DNA of 64,000 nucleotides, taken from the NCBI GenBank assembly GCA_029953615.1, contig CP124529.1, positions 5,234,494-5,298,493 on the forward strand. Reading direction: 5' to 3'. The stretch comes from Pseudomonas putida. Lineage in GTDB: Bacteria; Pseudomonadota; Gammaproteobacteria; Pseudomonadales; Pseudomonadaceae. The notes beneath the pieces are model-generated. The model saw only the letters and a program-made list of their open reading frames with translations, ran no database searches and was not told the DNA's origin. Positions 47,984 to 59,351 of this stretch are shown here, piece by piece; positions within the stretch are counted from its first letter, which is position 1; every line of letters starts with the position of its first letter. The position numbers and the translations under genes were made by a program.

Positions 47984-48895
47984 ATGCTGATCGACGAAGA
48001 ACTGACCCTCAAGAAGCTGGAAACCTTCCTCGCCTTCATGCGCACCGGCAACCTCGGCCGCGCCGCCGCCGAGCTGGCCACCAGCGCCGTCAGCGTGCAC
48101 CGCGCCATCCACTCGCTGGAAAGCGCACTGCGCTGCCCGCTGTTCAAGCACGAAGGCCGCCAGCTGATCCCGCTGGAAAGCGCCTACGTGCTGGAAAAGA
48201 AAGCCCGCCAGCTGATCCTGGACGCCGAGCAGATGGTCCGTCAGACCCGCGAGGCCGCCGGTTTCTACGCCGAGCGCTTCCGCCTGGGCGCGCTCTACTC
48301 GCTGACGGTGAAAACCGTGCCCAAGCTGGTCATGGGCCTGAAGCTGCGCCGCAGCGAACTCAACATCGACCTGACCCTGGGTTCCAACGTCGACCTGCTG
48401 CAGCGTCTGAAGAACCACGAGCTGGAGGCCATCCTCGTGTCGCTCGACGAAAGCATCAGCGACCCGGCCTGCGAGCAGCTGCCGCTGTTCTCCGACGACA
48501 TCTTCCTCGCCGTGCCCATCGATTCACCCTTCGCCGAGAAGGCCGAGGTGGACCTGGCCGACCTGGCCGACTCCACCTTCATCACCCTGACCCAGGGCTT
48601 TGCCACCCACCGTGATGGTGCACGGGTGTTCCAGCAAGCCGGCTTCGAACCCAAGGTGGCCATGCAGGTGAACGATATCTTCACCCTGCTGAGCATGGTC
48701 AGCTCGGGCGTGGGCTTTGCTCTGCTGCCCGGGCGTATCGCGGCGGTGTACGAAAACCGGGTCCGGTTGATTGCCCTGAAGCCGCAATATCGCCTGCAGC
48801 AGCATATCGGCGTGGTGTTCCTCAAGGCGCGGGAGCGTGAGCCGAACCTGCTGGCGTTGCTGGCGGAGTGCCGCATGTACAGCCTGGAGCGCTGA
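47984..48895 (+). CDS. LysR-family regulator (MdcR-like)
   Basis: This 303-residue regulator starts MLIDEELTLKKLETFLAFMR, then TGNLGRAAAELATSAVSVHR and AIHSLESALRCPLFKHEGRQ, an unusual LysR DNA-binding region that resembles MdcR (malonate decarboxylase regulators). The mdc genes are not here, so the name is only a resemblance. I set the start at 47984 because ACGGGG lies just upstream; the ATG at 47963 overlaps the HAD stop by four bases and is also possible. It converges on the IclR gene across a REP element. Confidence 0.82.
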   Translation: MLIDEELTLKKLETFLAFMRTGNLGRAAAELATSAVSVHRAIHSLESALRCPLFKHEGRQLIPLESAYVLEKKARQLILDAEQMVRQTREAAGFYAERFRLGALYSLTVKTVPKLVMGLKLRRSELNIDLTLGSNVDLLQRLKNHELEAILVSLDESISDPACEQLPLFSDDIFLAVPIDSPFAEKAEVDLADLADSTFITLTQGFATHRDGARVFQQAGFEPKVAMQVNDIFTLLSMVSSGVGFALLPGRIAAVYENRVRLIALKPQYRLQQHIGVVFLKAREREPNLLALLAECRMYSLER

Positions 48896-48916
48896 ATTTT
48901 GTTGTTTGCTGCACTC

Positions 48917-49010
48917 GCCTCTTCGCGGGCTTGCCCGCTCCCACAGGTACCGAGCATGTCTCAGGCAATGCACCATTCCCTGTGGGAGCGGGCAAGCCCG
49001 CGAAGAGGCC
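48917..49010. repeat. REP palindrome pair (GCCTCTTCGCGGG class)
   Basis: GCCTCTTCGCGGGCTTGCCC and GCTCCCACAG form the left arm. The right arm, from CTGTGGGAGCGGGCAAGCCC to GCGAAGAGGC, is the exact inverted complement, with a spacer of about 33 bp. Placed between convergent LysR and IclR genes. Confidence 0.88.
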
Positions 49011-49024
49011 AGTACAAGTCCCCG

Positions 49025-49798
49025 CTAAACCACCAGGGCCCGCTGCACCTCGCCCACCGTGCTAGCCAGGCTGTTCAGGTGCAGGTTCAACACCCGCTCC
49101 ACCGGCGCCTGATCCAGCGGCCAGTGCAAGGCAATGCTCCCGGCCAGACGCCCTTCGGCATGCACCGGCAGGGCAATCGCGCGGATAAGGAACGGCAAAC
49201 GCACCGGGTACTCCCAGTGCCCTTCGGTTCGCTGGCCGAATCCCTTGCTCGCGTCCTCCTCGATATCGCGCAGTACCGTCTCGTCGCCCACCCGCTCATG
49301 GGCCGCCAGACGCTGCACTTCATCGACCGCCAGCTCACCCAGGCATGCCCGCCCCATCGCCGAGTGGAACAGGCTGGCATGGTGCCCGACGATCTGACAG
49401 GTGTGCGGGTAGCGCTTGCGCAATACCTGGGGAATGGCGCTCTCCATCACCTCCAGCCGCTCGCCATCGAAACACGACAGGTCAGCCACCAACCCGGTGC
49501 GCTCGCTCAACGCCAGCAACATGGGCGCTGCGCTTTCCACCAGGCGCCGCTTGAAACGCAGTTGGCGATCTCCGAACAGGCGCCGCGCGCACAGCCGGTA
49601 ACGCCGGTCGCTGAGGCCGCGGTAAACCCAGCCCTGCTCCTGCAAGGTGGCGAGCATGCGCGATACCGTGGCCTTGGGCAGCGCCGTCAGGTAATGCAGT
49701 TCTTCCAGGCCCAGCGCCTGGTGTTCTCCCAGCAGGTCGACAATGGCCAGCGCCCGCTCCACCGAACGCACGCCGCCACTGTCTGCCGTGATGCCCAT
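49025..49798 (-). CDS. IclR-family regulator of the amidase/M20 operon
   Basis: This 257-residue regulator starts MGITADSGGVRSVERALAIV, with the winged helix-turn-helix in ALGLEELHYLTALPKATVSR and MLATLQEQGWVYRGLSDRRY, then the IclR effector domain (SRMLATLQEQG; RACLGELAVDEVQRLAAHER). It follows the amidase gene by 65 bp on the same strand, so it is the last member of that unit and the likely local regulator. Confidence 0.9.
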   Translation of the reverse strand: MGITADSGGVRSVERALAIVDLLGEHQALGLEELHYLTALPKATVSRMLATLQEQGWVYRGLSDRRYRLCARRLFGDRQLRFKRRLVESAAPMLLALSERTGLVADLSCFDGERLEVMESAIPQVLRKRYPHTCQIVGHHASLFHSAMGRACLGELAVDEVQRLAAHERVGDETVLRDIEEDASKGFGQRTEGHWEYPVRLPFLIRAIALPVHAEGRLAGSIALHWPLDQAPVERVLNLHLNSLASTVGEVQRALVV

Positions 49799-49863
49799 GA
49801 GTGTGACCTCCTTGTAGCCGGATGGTCAGGATAGCCAGCAAGATCCGCGCCTGCCCAGCAGTT

Positions 49864-51318
49864 TCATGGCACTTGCAGCCTCCGGGGTGGGCGCCGCGCT
49901 ACCCAGCGGGTGAGTTGTTCATGGGCATGGGCCAGCTGCAACACGGCATGGTCGGCCTGGGCCGGGCCGATGATCTGCAGGCCCATCGGCAACCCGGCAG
50001 CATTGAAACCGACCGGTACGCTGATGCTCGGCAAACCGGCCAGGGTCGGCCCTATCACCACTTCCATCCAGCGGTGGTAGGTGTCCATCGTCCGCCCCCC
50101 GACCACCGTTGGCCAAGGTTGCCGTGCATCGAACGGGAACACCTGGGCCGAGGGCAGCAGCAGAAAATCGTAACGCTCGAACAGCTTGCCCAGCGCACGG
50201 TACCAGTCGCTGCGGGCCACTGAAGCCTGGTACACCACCGTAGCACCCAGTTGCAGGCCACCCTCCACTTCCCACTGTGCCTCGGGCTTGAGCAGCGCGC
50301 GCCTGCCCGGGTCGGCATAGGCCGCGCCGAGGTTGCCGTGCACCAGGAAGTGGCGGTGGGTCAGCCAGCATTGCCACAAACGCGCCAGGTCGAACGCCGG
50401 CTGGCAGGCCTCGACCCGGCAACCCAGTTCCGCGATGTCCGCCAGGGCCGCTTCGCACAGGCTCAGTACTCCGTCATCCATCGCCAGGTAGCCATCGTAG
50501 TCGCCCAGCCAGCCAACCCGCACGCCTCGGAAATCGCGCTGCAACCCGGCGGCAAAATCACATCGGCCCTCGCCCAGTGACAACGGTGCCCGCGCATCGA
50601 AGCCCGCCTGGATCGACAACAGCCGCGCCACATCCACCACGCTGCGGCCCATCGGCCCCTCGGTGGCCAACTGCTGTACGAACAGTTCCGGCGCCGGACC
50701 ATGGGGCACCCGGCCCTGCGACGGGCGCAGGCCATACACGTTGTTGAACGCCGCCGGGTTGCGCAGCGAGCCCATCATGTCGCTGCCGTCGGCAACCGGC
50801 AGCAGGCGCATGGCCAGCGCTGCCGCCGCTCCGCCGCTGCTGCCCCCGGCCACCTTGCCCGGGTCGTAGGCATTGGTGGTGGTACCGAACAGGGTGTTGT
50901 AGGTCTGCGAGCCGAGGCCGAATTCCGGCACATTGCTCTTGCCCACGATCAGCGCTCCACTAGCCCTTACCCGCGCCACGCTGATCGCGTCCTGCTCGGG
51001 CACCTGCTCGGCGAACAGCGGCGAACCCAGGGTGGTGCGCAGCCCGGCAGTGGCAGCCAGGTCCTTGATCGCCTGGGGCATGCCATGCATCCAGCCGCGC
51101 GAATGGCCGCGGGCCAGCTCGCGGTCACGCTCATCGGCCTCGGCCAGCAGTACCTCGGCCGGGCGCAGCGACACCAGCGCATTGACCTGCGGGTTGAAGC
51201 GTTCGATATGCGCCAGATAGGCCTGCATCACCTCCCGGCACGACATCTGGCGGGCATGGATGGCCCTGGACAATGCCTCGGCATCGAGGGCAACGATGGG
51301 GTCGATGGCTAGCGGCAT
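49864..51318 (-). CDS. Amidase (amidase signature family)
   Basis: This 484-residue enzyme contains the Ser-cisSer-Lys machinery: Lys in MPQAIKDLAATAG, the Gly-Ser-rich loop in VAGGSSGGAAAALAMRLLPV, and the nucleophile Ser in DMMGSLRNPAAFNNVYGLRP. It hydrolyses an unknown amide in the cytoplasm. The start overlaps the MFS transporter stop by one base (TGATG), so the two are translated together. Substrate candidates are N-acyl amino acids or aryl amides, given the M20 partner in the same operon. I chose the ATG at 51318 over the in-frame ATG at 51381. Confidence 0.9.
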   Translation of the reverse strand: MPLAIDPIVALDAEALSRAIHARQMSCREVMQAYLAHIERFNPQVNALVSLRPAEVLLAEADERDRELARGHSRGWMHGMPQAIKDLAATAGLRTTLGSPLFAEQVPEQDAISVARVRASGALIVGKSNVPEFGLGSQTYNTLFGTTTNAYDPGKVAGGSSGGAAAALAMRLLPVADGSDMMGSLRNPAAFNNVYGLRPSQGRVPHGPAPELFVQQLATEGPMGRSVVDVARLLSIQAGFDARAPLSLGEGRCDFAAGLQRDFRGVRVGWLGDYDGYLAMDDGVLSLCEAALADIAELGCRVEACQPAFDLARLWQCWLTHRHFLVHGNLGAAYADPGRRALLKPEAQWEVEGGLQLGATVVYQASVARSDWYRALGKLFERYDFLLLPSAQVFPFDARQPWPTVVGGRTMDTYHRWMEVVIGPTLAGLPSISVPVGFNAAGLPMGLQIIGPAQADHAVLQLAHAHEQLTRWVARRPPRRLQVP

Positions 51319-52628
51319 CACGGTTTCACTCCAAGGTTGAAAGCGGCAGGCTTGCCCGCGCGTGGGGCTTCTTTCAGGCAATAGGTACCCAGCAGTGTCA
51401 GCAGGCAGGCAAACAGCACGTAGAACGACGGCGCCACCGGGGTACCGAGCACCTTGCTCAGCCAGGTGACGATCAACGGGGCGAAGCCGCCGAACACCAT
51501 CACCGCTACGTTATAGGCCACCGATACACCGGTAGAACGCACCTCGACCGGGAACTGCTCGGCCAGGGCCGTGGGCGCCGGCCCGAAGAAGCCACCGATG
51601 GCGGTGCACAGCAGCAGTTGCATCACCAGCAGGCGCTCCAGCGACGGCGCGGCAGCCACCCACACATACAACGGATAGACCATGACGAAGAACGCCAGGG
51701 TGAAGGCCATCAGCACCGGTCGCCGCCCCAGCCGGTCAGACAATGCACCGGACAGTGGAATCACCACCGTCATCAGCCCCACGGCAAGCATCTGCACCAG
51801 CAGCACCTGGTCCAGCGGCAACCCCAGGTTCTTGTGGGCGAAGGTCGGCATGTTCACCAGCACCACGTAGAACGACACCGTCGCTCCACAGGCCAGGCCC
51901 ATCGATACCAACAGGCTGCGCCGATGCTCACGCAGCACCTGCCACAGGCTGGGCGACTGGCCCTTGGCCTGGCGTCGCGCCTCGATGAACTCCTCGGGTT
52001 CTTCCATGTGCTTGCGAATCCACAACCCCACCGGGCCGATCAGCAGGCCGAGCACGAACGGGATACGCCAGCCCCAGCTGTCCAGCGCCGCAGGCGTGCA
52101 CAAGTGGGTGACCAAGGCCACCATCGCCGCCCCGGAGAACACCGCCAGGCACTGCCCCACCAGCTGCCAAGAGCCATACAGGCCCTTGCGGTGGGCCGGC
52201 GCGCTTTCCACCAGGAAGGCCGTGGCGCTGGCGTACTCGCCACCGGTGGCAAAACCTTGCAGCATGCGCGCCACCACGATCAGCATCGGCGCGGCCATGC
52301 CGATGGCCAGGTAGTCGGGGGCAAAGGCGATCATGGCAATGGACACGGTCATCAGCCGGATGATCATCTGCATCGCTGCCTTGCGGCCTTTGCGGTCGGA
52401 ATACATGCCCAGCAGCACGCCGCCCACCGGGCGCATGAAAAAGCCGACGCCGAAGGTGGCCAGGGCCATCAGCAGCGAGGCGTATTCGTCGTCGGAGGGG
52501 AAGAACTGGCGGGCGATGATGCTGGCCAGAAAACCGTACACGATAAAGTCATACCACTCCAGGGCGTTGCCGATGACGGCGGCGACCACTTGCCGGGTAC
52601 GTGACACGCCGGTGCTCGAAGTCTGCAT
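51318..52628 (-). CDS. MFS transporter, metabolite:H+ symporter (MHS) family
   Basis: This 436-residue carrier has 12 transmembrane helices and the MHS family's early motif VVAAVIGNALEWYDFIVYGF, followed by FFMRPVGGVLLGMYSDRKGR, the MFS motif A loop. The same family includes KgtP, ShiA and ProP. It probably takes up the amide-type substrate of the operon. I chose the ATG at 52628 because GNALEWYDF then lies about residue 20, as in the family. A longer start at 52646 exists. Confidence 0.9.
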   Translation of the reverse strand: MQTSSTGVSRTRQVVAAVIGNALEWYDFIVYGFLASIIARQFFPSDDEYASLLMALATFGVGFFMRPVGGVLLGMYSDRKGRKAAMQMIIRLMTVSIAMIAFAPDYLAIGMAAPMLIVVARMLQGFATGGEYASATAFLVESAPAHRKGLYGSWQLVGQCLAVFSGAAMVALVTHLCTPAALDSWGWRIPFVLGLLIGPVGLWIRKHMEEPEEFIEARRQAKGQSPSLWQVLREHRRSLLVSMGLACGATVSFYVVLVNMPTFAHKNLGLPLDQVLLVQMLAVGLMTVVIPLSGALSDRLGRRPVLMAFTLAFFVMVYPLYVWVAAAPSLERLLVMQLLLCTAIGGFFGPAPTALAEQFPVEVRSTGVSVAYNVAVMVFGGFAPLIVTWLSKVLGTPVAPSFYVLFACLLTLLGTYCLKEAPRAGKPAAFNLGVKP

Positions 52629-52710
52629 AGAAAACACTCCACACAATGATTGGGTGATCGCCCAGGCGCGGTCGCGCCCGGGTTCCAGCGGCAGTCGTCA
52701 AAAGAAAAGG

Positions 52711-53887
52711 TCAGGCAGGCGCGAGCCAGCGCTCTGCCAGCGCGCCCCAGTAGGCGGCGCCGGTTAGCAGGATGTCGTCGTTGAAGTCGTAGGCAGGGTT
52801 GTGCACCATCGGCCGCGCTACACCGTTGCCGATGAACAGGTAGGCGCCCGGGCAGCGTTGCAGCATCCAGGCGAAGTCTTCGCTGCCCATCAGCTTGCGG
52901 GTATTGCCATCCACGGCCTCGGCACCGAGCAACTCCACCCCCACCTGCCGGGCGAAGGTGTTTTCCGCGGCGTGCGTTGACCAACACCGGGTAGGCCGGG
53001 CGGTGTTCAATGGTAGCGCGGCAGCCAAAGCTCTCGGCCTGGCTGACGATAATGGCCCGCACCCGCTCCAGGGTCTGCGCCCGGACCTCGGCGTTCAGCG
53101 CACGCAGGCTCAGGCGCAGCAGCGCCTGCTGCGGGATCACGTTGGCGGCTTCGCCGGCCTGCAAGGCGCCGACGGTGACCACGGCCGCCTCCTGCGCATC
53201 GATATTGCGCGCCACCACGGTTTGCAGCGCCATCACCACACTGGCCGCCGCCACCAGCGGGTCGACGGTCAGGTGCGGCATCGAGCCATGGCCGCCAACC
53301 CCGTCCAGGGTCACCGTGAGCAGGTCTTGCGAGGCCATCATCGGCCCCTCGCGAAAGCCCAGGTGCCCTGCCGGCAGCCCGGGCATGTTGTGCATGCCGA
53401 ACAGTGCATCGCAAGGGAAGCGCTCCAGCAGGCCATCGGCCAGCATCGCCTCGGCGCCGCCCTGACCTTCCTCGGCCGGCTGGAAGATCAGCGTCAGCGT
53501 GCCATCGAACTGCCGGGTCGCCGCCAGATAGCGCGCGGCGCCCAGCAGCATGGTGGTATGCCCGTCATGGCCGCAGGCGTGCATGCAGCCCTGGTGCTGG
53601 CTGCTGTAGACGACACCGGTGGCCTCGTGGATGGGCAGCGCGTCCATGTCGGCGCGCAGGCCCAGGCGGCGTGAGCTGCTGCCGTTGCGCAGTACGCCGA
53701 CCACACCGGTCTTGCCGATACCTGTATGCACCTCGTAGCCCCATGCTTCGAGCAGACGGGCGACCAGCGCCGAAGTGCGGCTTTCTTCGAAACCCAGTTC
53801 CGGGTGAGCGTGGATATCGTGACGGATTGCATGCAGGTCGCTGGCCACATCGTTCAGCCAGGCCAGGATGTGCTGATGTCGGGACAT
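52711..53887 (-). pseudogene. M20 (HipO-like) amidohydrolase, interrupted by one frame disruption
   Basis: The frame from 53887 reads MSRHQHILAWLNDVASDLHA, then HPELGFEESRTS and LGLRADMDALPIHEATGVVY, CMHACGHDGHTTMLLGAARY, and IFQPAEEGQGGAEAM, the metal-ligand set of the M20 peptidase/aminoacylase family. It breaks near 52975, after HRPAYPVLVN. The other frame continues HAAENTFARQVGVELLGAEA, MGSEDFAWMLQRCPGAYLFI, and ends RWLAPA. One base less restores about 391 residues. It is the first gene of the operon with the MHS transporter, amidase and IclR regulator; hydrolysis of N-acyl or aryl amino acids is a reasonable guess. The pristine C-terminal part suggests a sequencing error. Confidence 0.85.
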
Positions 53888-53917
53888 GTAGAGTCTCCTC
53901 GCGCGGGTGGTTTCCCG

Positions 53918-53928
53918 TTCTTGTTGTT
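53918..53928 (-). promoter_or_regulatory. Candidate Crc/Hfq CA motif upstream of the M20 operon
   Basis: On the minus strand AACAACAAGAA includes an exact AAnAAnAA and lies about 31 bases before the M20 ATG, upstream of its GAGGAG ribosome site. A catabolic operon head is a typical place for such a site. Confidence 0.4.
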
Positions 53929-54053
53929 CGCCTTGAGGTCACGACAGGTGAGGCAGGTCGTGCTTGGCTGACAGATAAACGCGAGGAGCGATGAAGCACA
54001 ATCGAATCTGGTTTCGCACGGTGGAACCGAAACGTGGGTTGCCAGGGTGACCG

Positions 54054-54866
54054 TCACACTTTTTCAGCCATGCGCACTAACAATACTTTTTCCGGCAGGG
54101 GTTCGAGGATGGCCGACTCCTGGCCACGTAGTCGATTCCATCCGGTAACTTCTTTAACGGACTCTACTGCCAGTCTGCGCAGTGGCAGCCTGTGCAAGCG
54201 GGCTTCCCGATAGGTCGACCTGACATCGCCATACAACTGCCGCAACTTGCCCACCCCCGCGACAGACGCCGCCCCCAACCCAAATGCCGTAAATGCTTCA
54301 CTGGCTAATGAGGCAGTGGGAAATGCATAGGCCATCACCACGCCGGGCACTTTAGTCAGGGTACTGAACAAGCCACCGTTAAAGATCATCGCATTGTTGG
54401 TTCGGCTCGAGGCATCGAATTCTTTGGGCACTGGCAGGCCCTTGGCTTTGGCGACCGAGCGTTTGACAATTGTCCTGGAGGCTTTGTTAAGTGCCGACAG
54501 CATGCCCACCGATCCCCATACAAGCCCTGTTGACTGCCCGATGATGCGCGTGGGTGAATGGCCGTCACGGTCCACATTGTTTATCGGGTCGCCCTTGCAA
54601 TAGGCATAGGCATTAAGCCCTCCCCGACCAAACGGGCTGAATATGTCCGGGCGATGGAAGCGCATCAACACGGTGTCATACGTACGCTTGCCATTGCCCA
54701 ACAGGTAACAGCGCGGCAATGATGCTCCTGGCTCTCCGGCAAAGGCCAACAAGAGGCCGGTCTGGATTACCCGATAGCCATAGGGTGTATAGGGTTTTAT
54801 TGGGATATTGTTACCCGCCTGGATTGATGACTGCTGATCAGTTGCCAGTAATGTCGAAGTTTGCAT
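54054..54866 (-). CDS. Orphan Rhs core-domain protein with a variable C-terminal region
   Basis: This 270-residue protein contains the Rhs repeat-associated core: IKPYTPYGYRV, then CYLLGNGKRTYDTVLMRFHR and PDIFSPFGRGGLNAYAYCKG, ending DPINNVDRDGHS at about residue 104. Full-length Rhs proteins have over a thousand residues of YD repeats before this core; here they are absent. The C-terminal 160 residues (KEFDASSRTNNAMIFNGG, LHRLPLRRLAVESVKEVTGW) match no toxin I recognise and include two hydrophobic stretches. No immunity gene is evident downstream (only 165 bp to the M20 gene). The gene is more AT-rich than its neighbours, hinting at transfer. Possibly a decayed or minimal polymorphic toxin tip. 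Confidence 0.75.
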   Translation of the reverse strand: MQTSTLLATDQQSSIQAGNNIPIKPYTPYGYRVIQTGLLLAFAGEPGASLPRCYLLGNGKRTYDTVLMRFHRPDIFSPFGRGGLNAYAYCKGDPINNVDRDGHSPTRIIGQSTGLVWGSVGMLSALNKASRTIVKRSVAKAKGLPVPKEFDASSRTNNAMIFNGGLFSTLTKVPGVVMAYAFPTASLASEAFTAFGLGAASVAGVGKLRQLYGDVRSTYREARLHRLPLRRLAVESVKEVTGWNRLRGQESAILEPLPEKVLLVRMAEKV

Positions 54867-55025
54867 GATTACAAGTTCCTGTTGTTCGTGTTCGCCAAAC
54901 CACACTAACTACAAGCACCTATCTCGATAACTCGCAGATTTGCTAAGGGGAAACATTGCCACGCACGAGCGCTGCAATTGCTGTTACCTTGGGCGCACTG
55001 TTCAGCTACAGCCAAGGACTGCGTC

Positions 55026-57542
<2,517 letters not shown>

Positions 57543-57550
57543 CGCCTGCA

Positions 57551-57647
57551 CCGGCCTCTTCGCGGGCTTGCCCGCTCCCACAGGTTCACCACAGTCTTGC
57601 AAGCTGTGCAGTACCTGTGGGAGCGGGCAAGCCCGCGAAGAGGCCGG
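57551..57647. repeat. REP palindrome pair (GGCCTCTTCGCGGG class)
   Basis: Arms CCGGCCTCTTCGCGGGCTTG and the reverse complement ending GCGAAGAGGCCGG flank a spacer with AGTCTTGCAAGCTGTGCAGT. It separates the UvrA-like gene and the efflux MFS gene, which point the same way. Confidence 0.88.
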
Positions 57648-57700
57648 CACAGGAGATAGACTGTTTTCATCCCCCGGCACCCTCAAGTACAGTCTGCCCC

Positions 57701-59351
57701 ATGGACAAATACGCCCCCCGCCAGTGGCTCCCCCACGAAAAACCCAGCCTGCCGGGCTCCCCCTCCACGCCCCTGCACTCCCCCGCCAAACGCCTGGCCT
57801 ACGGCGTGGTCGGGCTGCTGGTGGCCATCACTGGTGGCCTGGGCAACGCGCTGGTCACCGCCAACCTGGTGTTCCTGCAAGGTGCGCTGGGCGCAACCAC
57901 GGCGGAGATGGCCTGGCTGCCGGCCGCCTACGTGATGACCAACGTGTCCATCAACCTGCTGCTGGTGAAGTTCCGGCAGCAGTTCGGCCTGCGCGCGTTC
58001 ACCGAGGTGTTCCTGGTGCTCTATGCCCTGGTTACCTTCGCCCACCTGCTGGTCAACGACCTGAACTCGGCCATCGCCGTACGTGCGGCTCATGGCATGG
58101 TCGGTGCCGCGCTCAGCTCGCTGGGGCTTTACTACATGATCCAGGCGTTCCCGGCACAATGGCGGCTGAAGGCGATGGTGCTGGGCCTGGGCGCCTCGCA
58201 ACTGGCGCTGCCGCTGGCGCGGATCTTTTCCGAAGACCTGCTGCAGATCGCCGAATGGCGCGGCCTGTACCTGTTCGAACTGGGCCTGGCACTGGCCGCT
58301 CTGGGCTGCGTGCTGATGCTCAAGCTCCCCCCCGGTGACCGCTTCAAGACCTTCGAGCCGCTGGACTTCCTCACCTTCTCGCTGATGGCCAGCGGCACCG
58401 CGCTGCTGTGCGCCGTGCTGTCACTCGGGCGAATCGACTGGTGGCTGGAGGCGCCCTGGATCGGCATGGCCCTGGCGGCCTCGATCGCGCTGGTATTCAG
58501 CGGCCTGGCCATCGAGCACAACCGCCAGAACCCGTTGCTGATGACCCGCTGGCTGGGCAGCGGCGCGATCATTCGCCTGGCGCTGTGCGTGGTGCTGATC
58601 CGCATGGTCACCTCAGAGCAATCCACCGGGGCGGTCGGCTTCCTGCAGGCGCTGAACCTGGGCAGCGAGCAGATGCGCACGCTGTACGCGGTCATGCTCC
58701 TTGGCGCAGTGGCCGGCCTGGCCGGCAGTGCCCTCACCATCAACCCCAACCACCTGGTGATCCCGCTGCTCATCTCGTTGCTGGCCATGGCCACCGGCGC
58801 CTTCATGGACAGCAGTTCGAGCAACCTCACTCGCCCTGCGCAGATGTACCTCAGCCAGTTCCTGCTGGCATTCGGCAGCACCTTCTTCCTCGGCCCGTCC
58901 ATGGCCCTTGGCATCAGCCATGTCCGTGCCAACCCGCGCAACCTGGTGAGTTTTTCGGTACTGTTCGGCATCTGCATACAACCTTGGCGGCCTGATTGGC
59001 GCGGCGCTGCTGGGCACCTTCCAGACCTGGCGGGAAAAATTCCACTCCAGCCACCTGATGGATCGCCTCAGCTACCTGGAGCCGTTGGTCACGGCGCGTG
59101 TGCAAAGTGGCGGCGCCGGCTACGGCGGCATCATCGCCGACCCGGCCCTGCGCAGCGAAGCCGGCATGCGCCTGCTGGCCAGTGCCGCCACCCGCGAGGC
59201 GAATATCATGGCCTACAACGATGTGTTCGTGCTGATCGGCAGCATCGCTATCCTGACCATGGTCTGGATCTGCATTCGAAGCACCTGGCTCTGGCACACG
59301 AAACGCCGAACCATTTCCCCTGACTCCACCCCCGGCGCGCCCACCCGATGA
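57701..59351 (+). pseudogene. EmrB/DHA2-like MFS efflux transporter, interrupted by one frame disruption
   Basis: The frame from 57701 (MDKYAPRQWLPHEKPSLPGS) encodes about 13 hydrophobic segments with AKRLAYGVVGLLVAITGGLG and MTNVSINLLLVKFRQQFGLR, DHA2-family features. It is lost near 58976, after VLFGIC. The other frame continues YNLGGLIGAALLGTFQTWRE, KFHSSHLMDRLSYLEPLVTA, and ends STPGAPTR at 59351. Removing one base gives about 549 residues. The stop overlaps the EmrA-like gene by four bases, so the pair forms an efflux operon. The outer-membrane TolC-like channel is not here. Substrates would be amphipathic toxic compounds. Confidence 0.83.

Noticed and set aside
51273..52604. 443-residue plus-strand frame opposite the MHS transporter
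   Set aside because: Antisense shadow with repetitive His/Gln/Arg.
53888..54053. Possible immunity gene downstream of the Rhs orphan
   Set aside because: Only 166 bp are available and no open frame with a ribosome site is present.
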